From the NCBI GenBank assembly GCA_900769345.1, contig CAAGGJ010000102.1:1-22883 (forward strand): a stretch of DNA of 22,883 nt, given 5' to 3'. The notes under the pieces were generated by a model that did no database searches, was not told the origin of the DNA, and was given only the letters and a program-made list of their open reading frames with translations. Source of the stretch: Bacteroidales bacterium. Its GTDB lineage: Bacteria; Bacteroidota; Bacteroidia; Bacteroidales; Muribaculaceae. The translations under genes and the position numbers were made by a program. Shown here in pieces: positions 7,628 to 16,448 of the stretch; positions within the stretch are counted from its first letter, which is position 1; each line of letters starts with the position of its first letter.

Positions 7628-9067
7628 ATGAATGATATGCAAGAGAACGCAAAACAAAATAGGGTGGTGCAGATGCTTCGAAATCTGGGAATTTATGCCG
7701 TGGGAGGTATAGGTTCCCGGCTAATGACATTTCTGCTTGTGCCAATTTATAGCTTCTTTATAGCACCGAGCGAGTTTGGCTACTACGATATCTGCTTTGC
7801 GGTAATTATGCTTATGCTACCGTTTCTGTCGATGCAGCTGCGCGATGGCGCATTTCGATTCCTGCTCGATGCTCAAACCGACGAAGAGCGTACGAAGATA
7901 GTCACCTTCTCGATGCTCACCATGCTGCGCACTTCAGTGGCATGTGTGGCGTTGGGCGCGGTGGCTTATTGTATGTTCGACATCAAATATATGTGGCATA
8001 CGGTGGCGTTTGGCATCGTTTTCGCCGTTTTTGAGGTTGTTCAGCAGATGCTGCGAGGTTTGGGGCACAACAAACTCTATGCCGGTATAGGCATATTGAC
8101 CTCGTTCTTGATATTTTCACTCAGTGTGCCGCTTGTGATATGGGCGGATATGGGCGTGGAAGGCGTGTTTGCCGGAAATATTTTAGCCCGTCTGGTGGCG
8201 CTGATGTTTGCAGAGTGGCGCGTGGGTATATTCAGCCGATATATTCGCTTGCATGCCGATGTGAAGGCTACAGGACGCGAAATATTGCGTTTTAGCTACC
8301 CCCTTATTGTGGTTAACCTGATAGTGATATTTATAGCCTCGGGCAACCGATTTTTTATAGAGCACTTTCTCGGACTGTATGAAAACGGGCTGTATGCAGT
8401 GGCAGTGAAGTTTGCCTGCATTCTTGAGGCATTGACTCTGATAGTGAATCAGACTTGGCAAGAAACGGCAATAATACAATATGCCGATGCCGATCGCGAT
8501 AGTTTTTATTCTAAGATTTTTAACACCTACCTATGGTTTCTTGTGATAGTAGTGGTGGGTGTGTCGTATGTGGTAAGATTTTCGTATGGCTATATAGTAG
8601 GCTCCGAATATCAAGAAAGTGTGTGGCTGGTCTATCCGCTTGTGCTTTCGTCGATGTTGCTCTCGCTGCTGGTGTTTTACGATGTGGCATATCAGTGCTC
8701 CAAGCAGACATCACGACAATTGCCATGCCTTATTATTGCCTTATTCATCTCTATTGCCTCCAACTACTTCTTCTCGAAGTGGTGGGGCTTGTATGGAATT
8801 TTGGCAAGCATAAATGTAACATATATTTTTATGCTGATTTATAAAGTGATAGATACGCGACGCTATATGATCCTTACCATCAATTATCGCTCAATAATGA
8901 TGATAGGATTGCTCATGCTTAGCGGCGTGATGTATTACGTTTTAACCGAAACGCTGAGCTTAGTAGTCTATTTTGTTGTGGCGTGTGCTGCATCGTTGGC
9001 AATATGCCCTAAAACTATATTAGATTTTGCAGCCGAAAAATTAAAATTGAAAACTGCTAAACCATGA
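7628..9067 (+). CDS. Wzx-like polysaccharide flippase (MOP/PST family)
   Basis: This 479-residue integral membrane protein has about 12-14 hydrophobic segments over its whole length and the N-terminal pattern LRNLGIYAVGGIGSRLMTFL typical of oligosaccharide-lipid translocases. It should flip lipid-linked repeat units across the inner membrane for a Wzy-dependent pathway. The ATG at 7628 is chosen because AGGGAG at 7611-7616 lies 11 bp upstream; the frame is open back to a TTG at 7619, and an ATG at 7637 is also possible. It overlaps the next glycosyltransferase gene by ATGA, so the two are translationally coupled. Confidence 0.92.
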   Translation: MNDMQENAKQNRVVQMLRNLGIYAVGGIGSRLMTFLLVPIYSFFIAPSEFGYYDICFAVIMLMLPFLSMQLRDGAFRFLLDAQTDEERTKIVTFSMLTMLRTSVACVALGAVAYCMFDIKYMWHTVAFGIVFAVFEVVQQMLRGLGHNKLYAGIGILTSFLIFSLSVPLVIWADMGVEGVFAGNILARLVALMFAEWRVGIFSRYIRLHADVKATGREILRFSYPLIVVNLIVIFIASGNRFFIEHFLGLYENGLYAVAVKFACILEALTLIVNQTWQETAIIQYADADRDSFYSKIFNTYLWFLVIVVVGVSYVVRFSYGYIVGSEYQESVWLVYPLVLSSMLLSLLVFYDVAYQCSKQTSRQLPCLIIALFISIASNYFFSKWWGLYGILASINVTYIFMLIYKVIDTRRYMILTINYRSIMMIGLLMLSGVMYYVLTETLSLVVYFVVACAASLAICPKTILDFAAEKLKLKTAKP

Positions 9068-10140
9068 GAATACTATTCATACCAAACTGGCGAGTGAAGC
9101 ATCTCGAGGAAGATGATGCGCAGATTCAAGCCCCCGACAAATATGTCGAAGGGCAGCCATATTGGTTCTTTAAATATTTTCCCCGAGGTACTGAGGTAGA
9201 TGTGCTCGATATAGGCGACCCGAGCCTATTGCGAAAGATTGAGAAAAAGGTGAAATTCTATGTCCAGCAGCCGTTTAAGGCATTTTTCCGACGCAACGAT
9301 TACGACCTGGTGGTGTCCCACGGAGCGCAGAGCGGATTGGTGTATGAACTTTTGGCATCATTTGTGAAGCACAAACCTCGACATCTGATGTTCGACATAG
9401 GCGGGCTCAACGGGTCGCGCATCAATCGCTATGAAACGCCGCTCATTCGCTACGCATTGCGCCGTTCGCCTGCCATTATAGTACACTCGTCGCGCCAACT
9501 CGAACTCTATCGTCAGCATTATCCTAATCTGGTGAAAAATAGCACATTCATCCCATTTGGTGCCGATTTCGAATACTTCGATGAGGGCTTGGAGATAAAT
9601 ATCAAGCGGCGAGTGGTGTCTTTTGGCTATGCAAAACGCGATTTTGCCACACTGTGCGAAGCATTTGCCGGCATAGAAGATTGCCGCGGCTTCGAACTTC
9701 ACATAATAGGTGATACACGCCTTGCCGCGAACTATGTGCAGCATTCTGCCATAGTGTTTCATGACCGAATGCCCATCAGCGACTTGATAGAGTTTATCAA
9801 GGAGAGCGCTGTGGTGGCTATTCCGCTACCCGAATATCTTTATTCTTATGGCCAGATGAGTTTTTTGCAGTCGATGGCGCTGCGTAAGCCTATGATAGTG
9901 ACCGAAACCACCAGTTCGCTCGACTATGTCAGCCAAGTGCCCGGAGTGCGAACCACCCGCCCGGGCGATGTAGAAGATATGCGCCAAGCCCTCGAAGAAA
10001 TGTTTGCCATGGATAAGGGCGAACTGCTATATCGCGGAGTGATGAATGCCGAATATGTGCGCAACGATTTCAACGAGAGCCTAATGGGCAAGCGCATCTG
10101 GAATTTTGTCAAAACCACCTTCCCCGAATTTGGCGAGTAA
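9064..10140 (+). CDS. GT-B fold glycosyltransferase, atypical active-site motif
   Basis: This 358-residue protein has the layout of a GT4-like enzyme. It has an N-terminal half with a VVSHGAQSGLVYELL helix (~83-97) and DIGGLNGS (~111-118), then HSSRQLELYRQHYP, a linker IPFGADFEYF, and a C-terminal half with FGYAKRDFATLCEAF and LHIIGD. Where GT4 enzymes show E-x7-E, this one reads YGQMSFLQSMALRKP (~262-276), with Gln at the second acidic position. It is probably an active sugar transferase of a divergent group. The start overlaps the flippase stop (ATGA). The gene ends 122 bp before the convergent aspA stop. Confidence 0.82.
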   Translation: MRILFIPNWRVKHLEEDDAQIQAPDKYVEGQPYWFFKYFPRGTEVDVLDIGDPSLLRKIEKKVKFYVQQPFKAFFRRNDYDLVVSHGAQSGLVYELLASFVKHKPRHLMFDIGGLNGSRINRYETPLIRYALRRSPAIIVHSSRQLELYRQHYPNLVKNSTFIPFGADFEYFDEGLEINIKRRVVSFGYAKRDFATLCEAFAGIEDCRGFELHIIGDTRLAANYVQHSAIVFHDRMPISDLIEFIKESAVVAIPLPEYLYSYGQMSFLQSMALRKPMIVTETTSSLDYVSQVPGVRTTRPGDVEDMRQALEEMFAMDKGELLYRGVMNAEYVRNDFNESLMGKRIWNFVKTTFPEFGE

Positions 10141-10174
10141 TCTTTCGTGAAATCAAAATAGTCAGAAAATTTTT

Positions 10175-10210
10175 ACAGCGGCCCGTTTCGTTATCGTAAC
10201 GGGTCGCTGT
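10175..10210. terminator. Strong hairpin between convergent genes
   Basis: A 13-bp stem (ACAGCGGCCCGTT against AACGGGTCGCTGT, one G-T pair) encloses a 10-base loop between the stop codons of the plus-strand glycosyltransferase and minus-strand aspA. There is no clear T run; it is probably a shared terminator. Confidence 0.6.
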
Positions 10211-10262
10211 GATGTAGTGCGGCAAGCATCAGAGCCTTGCCGATAGTGATTTAAGTCGTAAA

Positions 10263-11699
10263 TTATAGATTTTTGGGCTTGATGTCGAGCTTCACGGGTT
10301 TAATCATGTTTTCGGGCTTCAATATGGTGTCTAAGTCCTCTTTAGAGAGGATGTTGTGCTCGAGCACGAGGTCATAGACGCCCTTGCCGGTTTCGAGGGC
10401 TTCCTTGGCAATCTTGGTGGAATTCTTGTAGCCGATAATGGGGTTGAGGGCTGTAACTACGCCGATGCTGTCGTGAACGTAGCGGCGGCAGGTTTCTTCG
10501 TTGGCTGTGATGCCGTCGACGCAGAGGGTGCGGAGGGTGTCGAAGCCGTTCATGAGAAGTTCAGCCGATTCGTAGCAGCATTGTGCCATAACGGGTTCCA
10601 TGGCGTTGAGCTCCATTTGTGCAGCTTCGCCGCTCATGGCTACGCATAGGTCGTTGCCAATCACCTTATATGAAATCTGGTTCATTACTTCGGGGATAAC
10701 GGGGTTAACCTTTCCAGGCATGATAGACGAACCTGGTTGCATAGGAGGCAGGTTGAATTCGCCAAGACCGCAGCGAGGACCCGATGCGAGGAGTCGAAGG
10801 TCGTTGCAAATCTTGTTCATCTTCACAGCCACGCGGCGCATAGCCGATGAGTAGCCCACAAGGCAAGAGGTGTCGGAAGTGGCGCCCACGAGGTCGTCGC
10901 TGAGAACTATGTTCCAGCCAGTGATTTCAGCCAATGCCTCAACGCAGAGGTCGGCATAGCCGGGCTCCGAGGTGATGCCGGTGCCGATGGCAGTGGCGCC
11001 CATATTCACTGTTAGGAACTCTTCGGCAGCGAAATTAAGATTGGCTATTTCGTTTCGGAGTATGCTTGCAAATCCGTTGAATGTCTGGCCGAGAGTCATA
11101 GGCACAGCGTCCTCGAGCTGAGTGCGGCCCATCTTGATAACGTGCTTAAATTCTTCGGCTTTGCGTTGGAAAGCGTCGATTAGTTCGGTTAAATGCTTCA
11201 CCAGTTTGTGGTGGGTGAAGTACATGCCTATGTGTATGGCAGTGGGGTAGGCATCGTTGGTCGATTGCGAGCGATTCACGTGGTCGTTGGGCGAGCAATA
11301 TTGATATTCGCCGCGTTGATGACCCATGATTTCGAGAGCACGGTTGGCTATCACTTCATTGGCATTCATATTGGTAGTGGTTCCGGCTCCGCCCTGAATC
11401 ATATCTACGGGGAACTGGTCGTGATGTTTGCCTTCGAGAATCTCCTTGCATGCTTGCAAGATGGCTTGAGTCTGGCTTTCGGTTAGCAGACCGAGTTTTG
11501 AGTTAGCGATAGCGGCACCCATCTTGGTGATAGCGAGGCCATTGATAAAATCGGGGTATTCGTTGAGATGAAACTTGCTGATGCGGAAGTTCTCAATGCC
11601 TCGGAGAGTCTGCACGCCGTAGAGTGCATTTTGTGGCACTTCGCGCGCGCCAAGCAAATCGCTTTCTGTGCGAGTTGGTTTAGATTTTAATTCTTCCAT
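10263..11699 (-). CDS. aspA: Aspartate ammonia-lyase (aspartase)
   Basis: This 478-residue cytosolic enzyme reversibly deaminates L-aspartate to fumarate and ammonia, feeding the fumarate reduction used by anaerobic Bacteroidales. It belongs to the fumarase/aspartase superfamily. It has QGGAGTTTNMNANEVIANRA (~102-121), HVNRSQSTNDAYPTA (~140-154) and the superfamily signature GSSIMPGKVNP (323-333) with the catalytic serine loop. Length and the VPQNALYGVQT start match AspA rather than fumarase FumC. The gene is minus-strand and separated from both polysaccharide blocks by untranslated sequence (122 and 256 bp), so it is probably its own transcript. No consensus -7 box is seen upstream. Confidence 0.95.
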   Translation of the reverse strand: MEELKSKPTRTESDLLGAREVPQNALYGVQTLRGIENFRISKFHLNEYPDFINGLAITKMGAAIANSKLGLLTESQTQAILQACKEILEGKHHDQFPVDMIQGGAGTTTNMNANEVIANRALEIMGHQRGEYQYCSPNDHVNRSQSTNDAYPTAIHIGMYFTHHKLVKHLTELIDAFQRKAEEFKHVIKMGRTQLEDAVPMTLGQTFNGFASILRNEIANLNFAAEEFLTVNMGATAIGTGITSEPGYADLCVEALAEITGWNIVLSDDLVGATSDTSCLVGYSSAMRRVAVKMNKICNDLRLLASGPRCGLGEFNLPPMQPGSSIMPGKVNPVIPEVMNQISYKVIGNDLCVAMSGEAAQMELNAMEPVMAQCCYESAELLMNGFDTLRTLCVDGITANEETCRRYVHDSIGVVTALNPIIGYKNSTKIAKEALETGKGVYDLVLEHNILSKEDLDTILKPENMIKPVKLDIKPKNL

Positions 11700-11890
11700 A
11701 ATGTGTTAATAAAACTGTTTTAAGTAGATTGTTCTCTATTTTATAATAGTTTTCAGTAGTTGGTTATTAATATTCTATAAATTTACTACAAATAATCGTT
11801 AGGGAGAATACAAATTGCGAAATTAACAACATTTAAATGTTTTTTTTTCTACACTACTCGGCTATGTTATGGGGCAAATAATATACAATT

Positions 11891-11931
11891 GAGACTGAGC
11901 TGCATTTTGTTTTAGCTGCAGGCCCAGTCTC
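11891..11931 (-). terminator. Imperfect hairpin after the Wza-Wzy-Wzz operon
   Basis: GAGACTG (11891-11897) pairs with CAGTCTC (11925-11931), with further interior pairing (GC and TGCA) interrupted by bulges. It lies about 25 bp beyond the wzz-like stop codon. There is no strong T run, so a terminator role is tentative. Confidence 0.45.
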
Positions 11932-11955
11932 GAATGTGTATTTTATAATATGTGA

Positions 11956-13566
11956 TTAATCTTCGTTATCTGCTGCTGCGTAATCGTAGTCGTGGTCAGG
12001 ACGCTTGCGGTTTACGATGAAGCATATTACCACGGTGGGCAAAATGAGCGACATGGCGAAGCAAGCACCGAGGGCAATGAGGCTTTTGGTTTTGAGCGGT
12101 TTGATTTCGCAGTAAGCCGGGTCGATAACAAATCCGCGTGGGAAGTTGAGCGAGAGCGTCATAGCATTGGAGTAACGCTTTTCGAGGAGGAATCCGTAGA
12201 GTTCGTTCAACAGTTCTTGGTCGCGTGTGATGTTGATGTATTCGCGCTGCAATTCGGGCACCTTATTGAGTTTGCTGCGATATTTTCCGCCGTACGATGA
12301 TATGGCAGTTATGGTGTTGAGCGTGTTTTTCTTGGATATTTCCACGCTTTCGCGCACCACATCGCGCATAGCATCGATTTGTGACTTTATTACGCGCACG
12401 GCAGGGTTGTCGCCGTTGGCTGAGGCTTCGATTTGCTGCTTGCGAAGTATGAGTCCGTTGTAGGTGTTAACGCTTTCGTTGCCGGCAGCATTTGGGAGGA
12501 GATCGTAGCGGCGATTTTCATCGTTAATGATGCCAAGAATCAGGTCGTAGGCCTTTACCAGATTGTTCTGCTGCATAATGGTTTTTTCTGTCTCTTTATC
12601 GGTGGCGTAGAGGAAGCTTGCTTCCGACGAGGGGTTTATGAGCTTGTTCTTTGTTTGGAAGTCCTGATATCGTTCTTCGGTGTCGCTAATCTGCTGAGAG
12701 AGTTCGGCAATCTGCTTATCGTAGAACTCAATCGACTGTTCGGCGCGGTCGTTTTTTCGCTTCATTCTTATTTCGTTGTATATGGCAATGATTCCGTTGA
12801 GGATGTCAATGCCATATTTCTTGTTGGTGGCTTTGAATCCGAGGTATATGCCATCGCCTTTTTTCGAAGCATAGTCCACAAATATGAGTTCGTGTATGGC
12901 ATTAGCCATAGCGTGGGTGTTGGATAAGTTCACATTGATTGTTCGCTCTTCGTCTGTGGCGAAATGCTTCGATTTGTACACTTGGAATTTGCCGTAGATG
13001 GAGTTGAGTTCGGTGGGCAGGGTTACATCTTTCTTAGAGCAAAGAGTGGTGTTTCCCAAGCCGAAAAATCCCGGTTCTATCAACTCGATGTCCACTTTCC
13101 CCGACTTTTTAATGTCGACTGTCATGCGCAGACCTGTGCTGATGGTGTCGAGCAGCGAGTCGGCACACGACACCAATATGGGTGTTTGGTCGTAGAGGTT
13201 ATATTTTTTGAAATTGCGGCGCTCGATGTAGGTGCGGTTGATGTTTAGACGCTTCACCACCTTCATCTGCACGTCGTGCGACTGAAAAATCAGCAATTCG
13301 TTGTCGACCGACGAATTGCCCATGCCGCCAATTGAGAAAGTGCGCATCACCGAAGCCATGCCGCCACTAAGTTTGCCGCCAGTGCCCGATTCGCCATTGT
13401 CATCCTCGATGAGCACGATGGCATGAGTGCGATACACATCCATGTGGATAAAGTGATAGGTGATGCCAAGTGCCATCATCACTATAAATGCAATGAGATA
13501 CCAATACCAACGTTTGCGCATGGCGCTGATGTATTTTCTCAAATCGATGCTGTCGTTTTCTTCCAT
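11956..13566 (-). CDS. Wzz/PCP-family polysaccharide chain-length determinant
   Basis: This 536-residue inner-membrane polysaccharide co-polymerase controls chain length and couples polymerisation to export. A first membrane segment lies at ~19-41 after the cytoplasmic SIDLRKYISAMRKRWYWY. A long periplasmic region contains predicted coiled-coil helices (about 260-330 and 390-440). A second membrane segment (~496-519) follows, then a short cytoplasmic tail rich in Asp and Tyr (HDYDYAAADNED). There is no Walker A motif, so the BY-kinase domain of Wzc-type proteins is absent. The gene is 8 bp downstream of the Wzy-like gene and is the last of the three-gene operon. Confidence 0.93.
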   Translation of the reverse strand: MEENDSIDLRKYISAMRKRWYWYLIAFIVMMALGITYHFIHMDVYRTHAIVLIEDDNGESGTGGKLSGGMASVMRTFSIGGMGNSSVDNELLIFQSHDVQMKVVKRLNINRTYIERRNFKKYNLYDQTPILVSCADSLLDTISTGLRMTVDIKKSGKVDIELIEPGFFGLGNTTLCSKKDVTLPTELNSIYGKFQVYKSKHFATDEERTINVNLSNTHAMANAIHELIFVDYASKKGDGIYLGFKATNKKYGIDILNGIIAIYNEIRMKRKNDRAEQSIEFYDKQIAELSQQISDTEERYQDFQTKNKLINPSSEASFLYATDKETEKTIMQQNNLVKAYDLILGIINDENRRYDLLPNAAGNESVNTYNGLILRKQQIEASANGDNPAVRVIKSQIDAMRDVVRESVEISKKNTLNTITAISSYGGKYRSKLNKVPELQREYINITRDQELLNELYGFLLEKRYSNAMTLSLNFPRGFVIDPAYCEIKPLKTKSLIALGACFAMSLILPTVVICFIVNRKRPDHDYDYAAADNED

Positions 13567-13574
13567 AATGATTG

Positions 13575-14876
13575 TTATGTGGTTTTATTTGTTATTTCTA
13601 TTGGTTGTTTGTTGAGTTCTTGCAGGGTGCGACCTTGTTCGTATCTGCCTGTGAGAATATTTTTACGCTCGTTGGGTGTAATATTGCGGTATTTGCCGGT
13701 TATTTGCCCTAATATTAGCATACATAGTAGCCCTCCGAATTGGGTAAAGAAAGTGCCGCCCACATTTTCTATCATCACATACACTATGGTGAGTACTCCC
13801 GCCATAAAGAAGTAGCGATTCTCGCGGTGAAGCACTAAACGGAGCTTTTGGAATACCCACACGAAGAAATATATGAATAAGGCTATACCAATGAGCCCGA
13901 ATTGGGCAAATGAGGCATAGAAAGTATCGCATATAAAGTGATAGAATTGTTCGGAAAGTCCGAACACTTTATTAAGGTCGTATTGGGCATAAACGGCTGA
14001 ATAATTAACACTTGGCGCTGAAGCGTAGGTTGCGTAAGAAGCAAGTCCTGTGCCGAGAAGCGGATAGTCGCAGAGTATCATAAACATACCCAAAAGGAGA
14101 GCCGGACGAGCAAAGGTTTGCACCGTGTCGGCATCGAATGTGTCCCCGTTGCCGGTGAGGAAATAATAACTGATTTTGCTCCACGACACTATAAGTACCG
14201 CTACTATCACAGCCACCACTATGCCCACTTGCTTAGCCGATACTTTGCGAAACATACCCGGCTTGTAGATTAAGAGCATAAATAGCGAAATCACCACCTC
14301 GCCGTAATATTTAGAGCGTGTGCAGAGCAATCCCACGGCGAGTATGCCCAAGGCGCAATAGATATCGGAGCGTGCTATGGTGCCATCGCGGCGAACACTT
14401 GCCAAAAGGTGGATGAGGAAGCAAATAAATGCCACCGAACCGAAATAGGCCACATGGAATAACACATCTTTCACCGTAGATGTTATGAATAGTAATATCA
14501 GTAGCACTATAATGGCTCGAGTGGTGCCTTTGAGCACCTGTAATTCCCAGGGCTTGAATTGTGGCTTTATGGAGTAACCTATGAAGAATGCCACGAATGG
14601 TTTCAATTCGATAACGAAGTCCACTAATATTGCTTTTGGAGTATTGAAGTCGAGCACCACTATCGAATAAACGGCATAAATGGTCATCACAGCCACTACT
14701 CCGAAGAGCCCAAGGTAGCGCTTAAAGCTGCGATTGATTGCCAAGTCGAGAGCTATAAGCATAGCCATAAAGAGCACACCGAGCTCGTCGGCACTCTTAA
14801 ATAGCGTCGGAGCAAGTATCTGTGCCAAAAGCATATAGATAAATATCCAAAAATAGGCTCGGCTTAGGCTTAGCAT
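13575..14876 (-). CDS. O-antigen polymerase/ligase-like membrane protein (Wzy or WaaL type)
   Basis: This 433-residue protein has about 11-12 hydrophobic segments and one larger extracytoplasmic loop (~240-320). CTRSKYYGE (~185-193) and CDYPLLGTGLASY (~269-281) before the loop and a closing FAQFGLIGIALFIYFF segment match the Wzy_C/O-antigen ligase superfamily. It should join lipid-linked repeat units (polymerase) or attach the polymer to an acceptor (ligase); the two are not separable by sequence alone. Position between the Wza and Wzz genes favours polymerase. A polar tail of about 35 residues ends the protein. It lies 52 bp after the Wza gene. Confidence 0.88.
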   Translation of the reverse strand: MLSLSRAYFWIFIYMLLAQILAPTLFKSADELGVLFMAMLIALDLAINRSFKRYLGLFGVVAVMTIYAVYSIVVLDFNTPKAILVDFVIELKPFVAFFIGYSIKPQFKPWELQVLKGTTRAIIVLLILLFITSTVKDVLFHVAYFGSVAFICFLIHLLASVRRDGTIARSDIYCALGILAVGLLCTRSKYYGEVVISLFMLLIYKPGMFRKVSAKQVGIVVAVIVAVLIVSWSKISYYFLTGNGDTFDADTVQTFARPALLLGMFMILCDYPLLGTGLASYATYASAPSVNYSAVYAQYDLNKVFGLSEQFYHFICDTFYASFAQFGLIGIALFIYFFVWVFQKLRLVLHRENRYFFMAGVLTIVYVMIENVGGTFFTQFGGLLCMLILGQITGKYRNITPNERKNILTGRYEQGRTLQELNKQPIEITNKTT

Positions 14877-14928
14877 TGCTTTGTGATAATGGGTTCGGTG
14901 GAAGTGATGTTTTTTTTTGCCGGTGTAA

Positions 14929-15738
14929 TTATTTGGCTATTAGGGCTATGGCAAGCGAAGCTATTACACTTGCAGCACTCACTATGGTGGAGATTACGCT
15001 CAGTTTATAGCCGTTGTCTTGGCTGTAGCGTGAGTTTGATTTTAGCACCTCGTTAGGCTCAACGTAAACCACATCGTTTTGGCGCAGATAGAAGTAAGGC
15101 GACGATAGTGTGGCTGCGTCGTTGAGATTTAGACGGTGATATACACGCTGACCGTTTTCTTCGCGAATTAGCAGCACATTTTCGCGGCGTCCGTGAGGAG
15201 TTAGATCGCCGGCTTCGGCTATGGCGTCGAGAATCGAGTAGCGCTCCTTAACCACGGTGATGGCGCCTGGAGACTTCACTTCGCCGAGCACATTCACGCG
15301 ATAGTTGAGCAATTGCACACGCACATAAGGGTCAATAACATTTTTTGCCACTTTGGCGGTGATTTGGTCGCATAGTTGGGCTGTGGTGAGTCCTTGCGCT
15401 TTGATTTTGCCTATGATGGGCATATTGATAAAACCATTTTGGTCTACAACGTAGGTTTGCAGCGATTGCTGTTGGGTCACTTCCTGCTTTTGGGAGCGGT
15501 TGCTGATGGCAGCGAGTGGTGTGTTGTAGGGCGCAGTGGCTTCGGGAGTGAGCGAAGTAATGGTGATGACGAGTTCGTCATCGGGGATTATGGTTATCTC
15601 ATATTTCCCGCCTTCCATAGTTCCCGAAGCGCTTTCGGCAGGTAGATTGGCGAAATATGTCAAGTTCTCTTTGCTCGTACTGCATGATGCAAGCGCTACT
15701 GCAAGGCAGAGCGCCATGAATAGTTTGGTTGCTTTCAT
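14929..15738 (-). CDS. Wza-like polysaccharide export lipoprotein
   Basis: This 269-residue lipoprotein has a signal sequence MKATKLFMALCLAVALASC with lipobox L-A-S-C and lipidated Cys19. A poly-export domain (~45-140, with QNGFINMPIIGKI) and an SLBB domain (~146-215, with VLGEVKSPGAITV) follow. The C-terminus is a hydrophobic helix (~248-267), matching the outer-membrane-spanning helix of Wza-type octameric channels. At 269 residues it is shorter than E. coli Wza (379), as is common in Bacteroidetes. It is the first gene of the minus-strand Wza-Wzy-Wzz operon and is preceded by a structured leader. Confidence 0.93.
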   Translation of the reverse strand: MKATKLFMALCLAVALASCSTSKENLTYFANLPAESASGTMEGGKYEITIIPDDELVITITSLTPEATAPYNTPLAAISNRSQKQEVTQQQSLQTYVVDQNGFINMPIIGKIKAQGLTTAQLCDQITAKVAKNVIDPYVRVQLLNYRVNVLGEVKSPGAITVVKERYSILDAIAEAGDLTPHGRRENVLLIREENGQRVYHRLNLNDAATLSSPYFYLRQNDVVYVEPNEVLKSNSRYSQDNGYKLSVISTIVSAASVIASLAIALIAK

Positions 15739-15746
15739 TTTTTTCG

Positions 15747-15826
15747 TTTTACCGGTAAAAAATAGTGTTCGTTATATAATCATTAACGAGCACTATGCGC
15801 TAATATTGCCTATGAGGGCAAATATT
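15747..15826 (-). promoter_or_regulatory. Structured leader of the export operon (three dyads)
   Basis: Three dyads lie upstream of the Wza start codon. A 14-bp perfect palindrome TTTTACCGGTAAAA (15747-15760) is 8 bp from the ATG. An 11-bp hairpin lies at 15764-15774/15784-15794 (one G-T pair, 9-base loop). An inverted repeat lies at 15802-15810/15817-15826 with a one-base bulge. No exact TAnnTTTG box is seen. Repressor sites or RNA attenuation are both possible. Confidence 0.5.
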
Positions 15827-15915
15827 GACAAAAATGTGGAGCAGAGCCGTAGGAGTGGGTTGTGATATGCCTGCTTGAGGCATATTTGGCTTTCTCCGTA
15901 GTTCATCGATGGATG

Positions 15916-16296
15916 TTATTTCTCAAGTCGAGTCATCCACAAGCCATGGAGGTTGCAGTAGGCGTACACTTCCAGCACTTTCTGAGGCTCTACGCTTATG
16001 ACTGCTCTCGGCTCGGCATCGAGAGGCACCACTAAGCCGCCCGTGGTGGTGAGCACATAGATGAACCCTATGTTATGCTCGGTGGTCATAGGGTGCGGCA
16101 CGCTGCCCACCTTCACCTCTATGGTGTGATCATCCACTGCAGTCACCACAGGCAGGTGTTTTTCGGTGTCGGCATCCACCGTGTTGGGCTTGAGTTCGCT
16201 CATTCGAGCGCCGCAGCAGAACACAGGCACGCTGTGGTCTACCACCTTCATCACTACATTGCCGCAATTGAGGCATTTAAAGAATTTTACGTTCAT
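15916..16296 (-). CDS. dfx: Desulfoferrodoxin-type superoxide reductase (two iron centres)
   Basis: This 126-residue cytosolic enzyme reduces superoxide to hydrogen peroxide without making oxygen, suiting an anaerobe. The N-terminal desulforedoxin domain has C8-x2-C11 and C27-C28 for the FeCys4 centre. The catalytic domain has the complete set for the Fe(His4Cys) centre: H47 in EKH (with E45 and catalytic K46), H68 in VPHPM, H74 in TEHNIG, and C114 and H117 in YCNLHG. Length matches the two-iron (class I) family. The gene is monocistronic by appearance. Electrons probably come from rubredoxin or a similar donor, not seen here. Confidence 0.95.
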   Translation of the reverse strand: MNVKFFKCLNCGNVVMKVVDHSVPVFCCGARMSELKPNTVDADTEKHLPVVTAVDDHTIEVKVGSVPHPMTTEHNIGFIYVLTTTGGLVVPLDAEPRAVISVEPQKVLEVYAYCNLHGLWMTRLEK

Positions 16297-16448
16297 AATC
16301 AGTTAGGAGTGTTTGTTCGTTTTGGAAAAATAGGTTTTGTAGGTATAACAAAATTTCGATGCAAATGGTTTGATGCCATAGCATAGGTTTATTTTCTGCC
16401 AAATCGCCGAAAATTTTTTTGAAAAAATTTAAGAAGCGAGTGAACTTT

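Noticed and set aside
12433..12927. 164-residue plus-strand frame
   Set aside because: Antisense of the Wzz-like gene; hydrophobic composition reflects the opposite strand.
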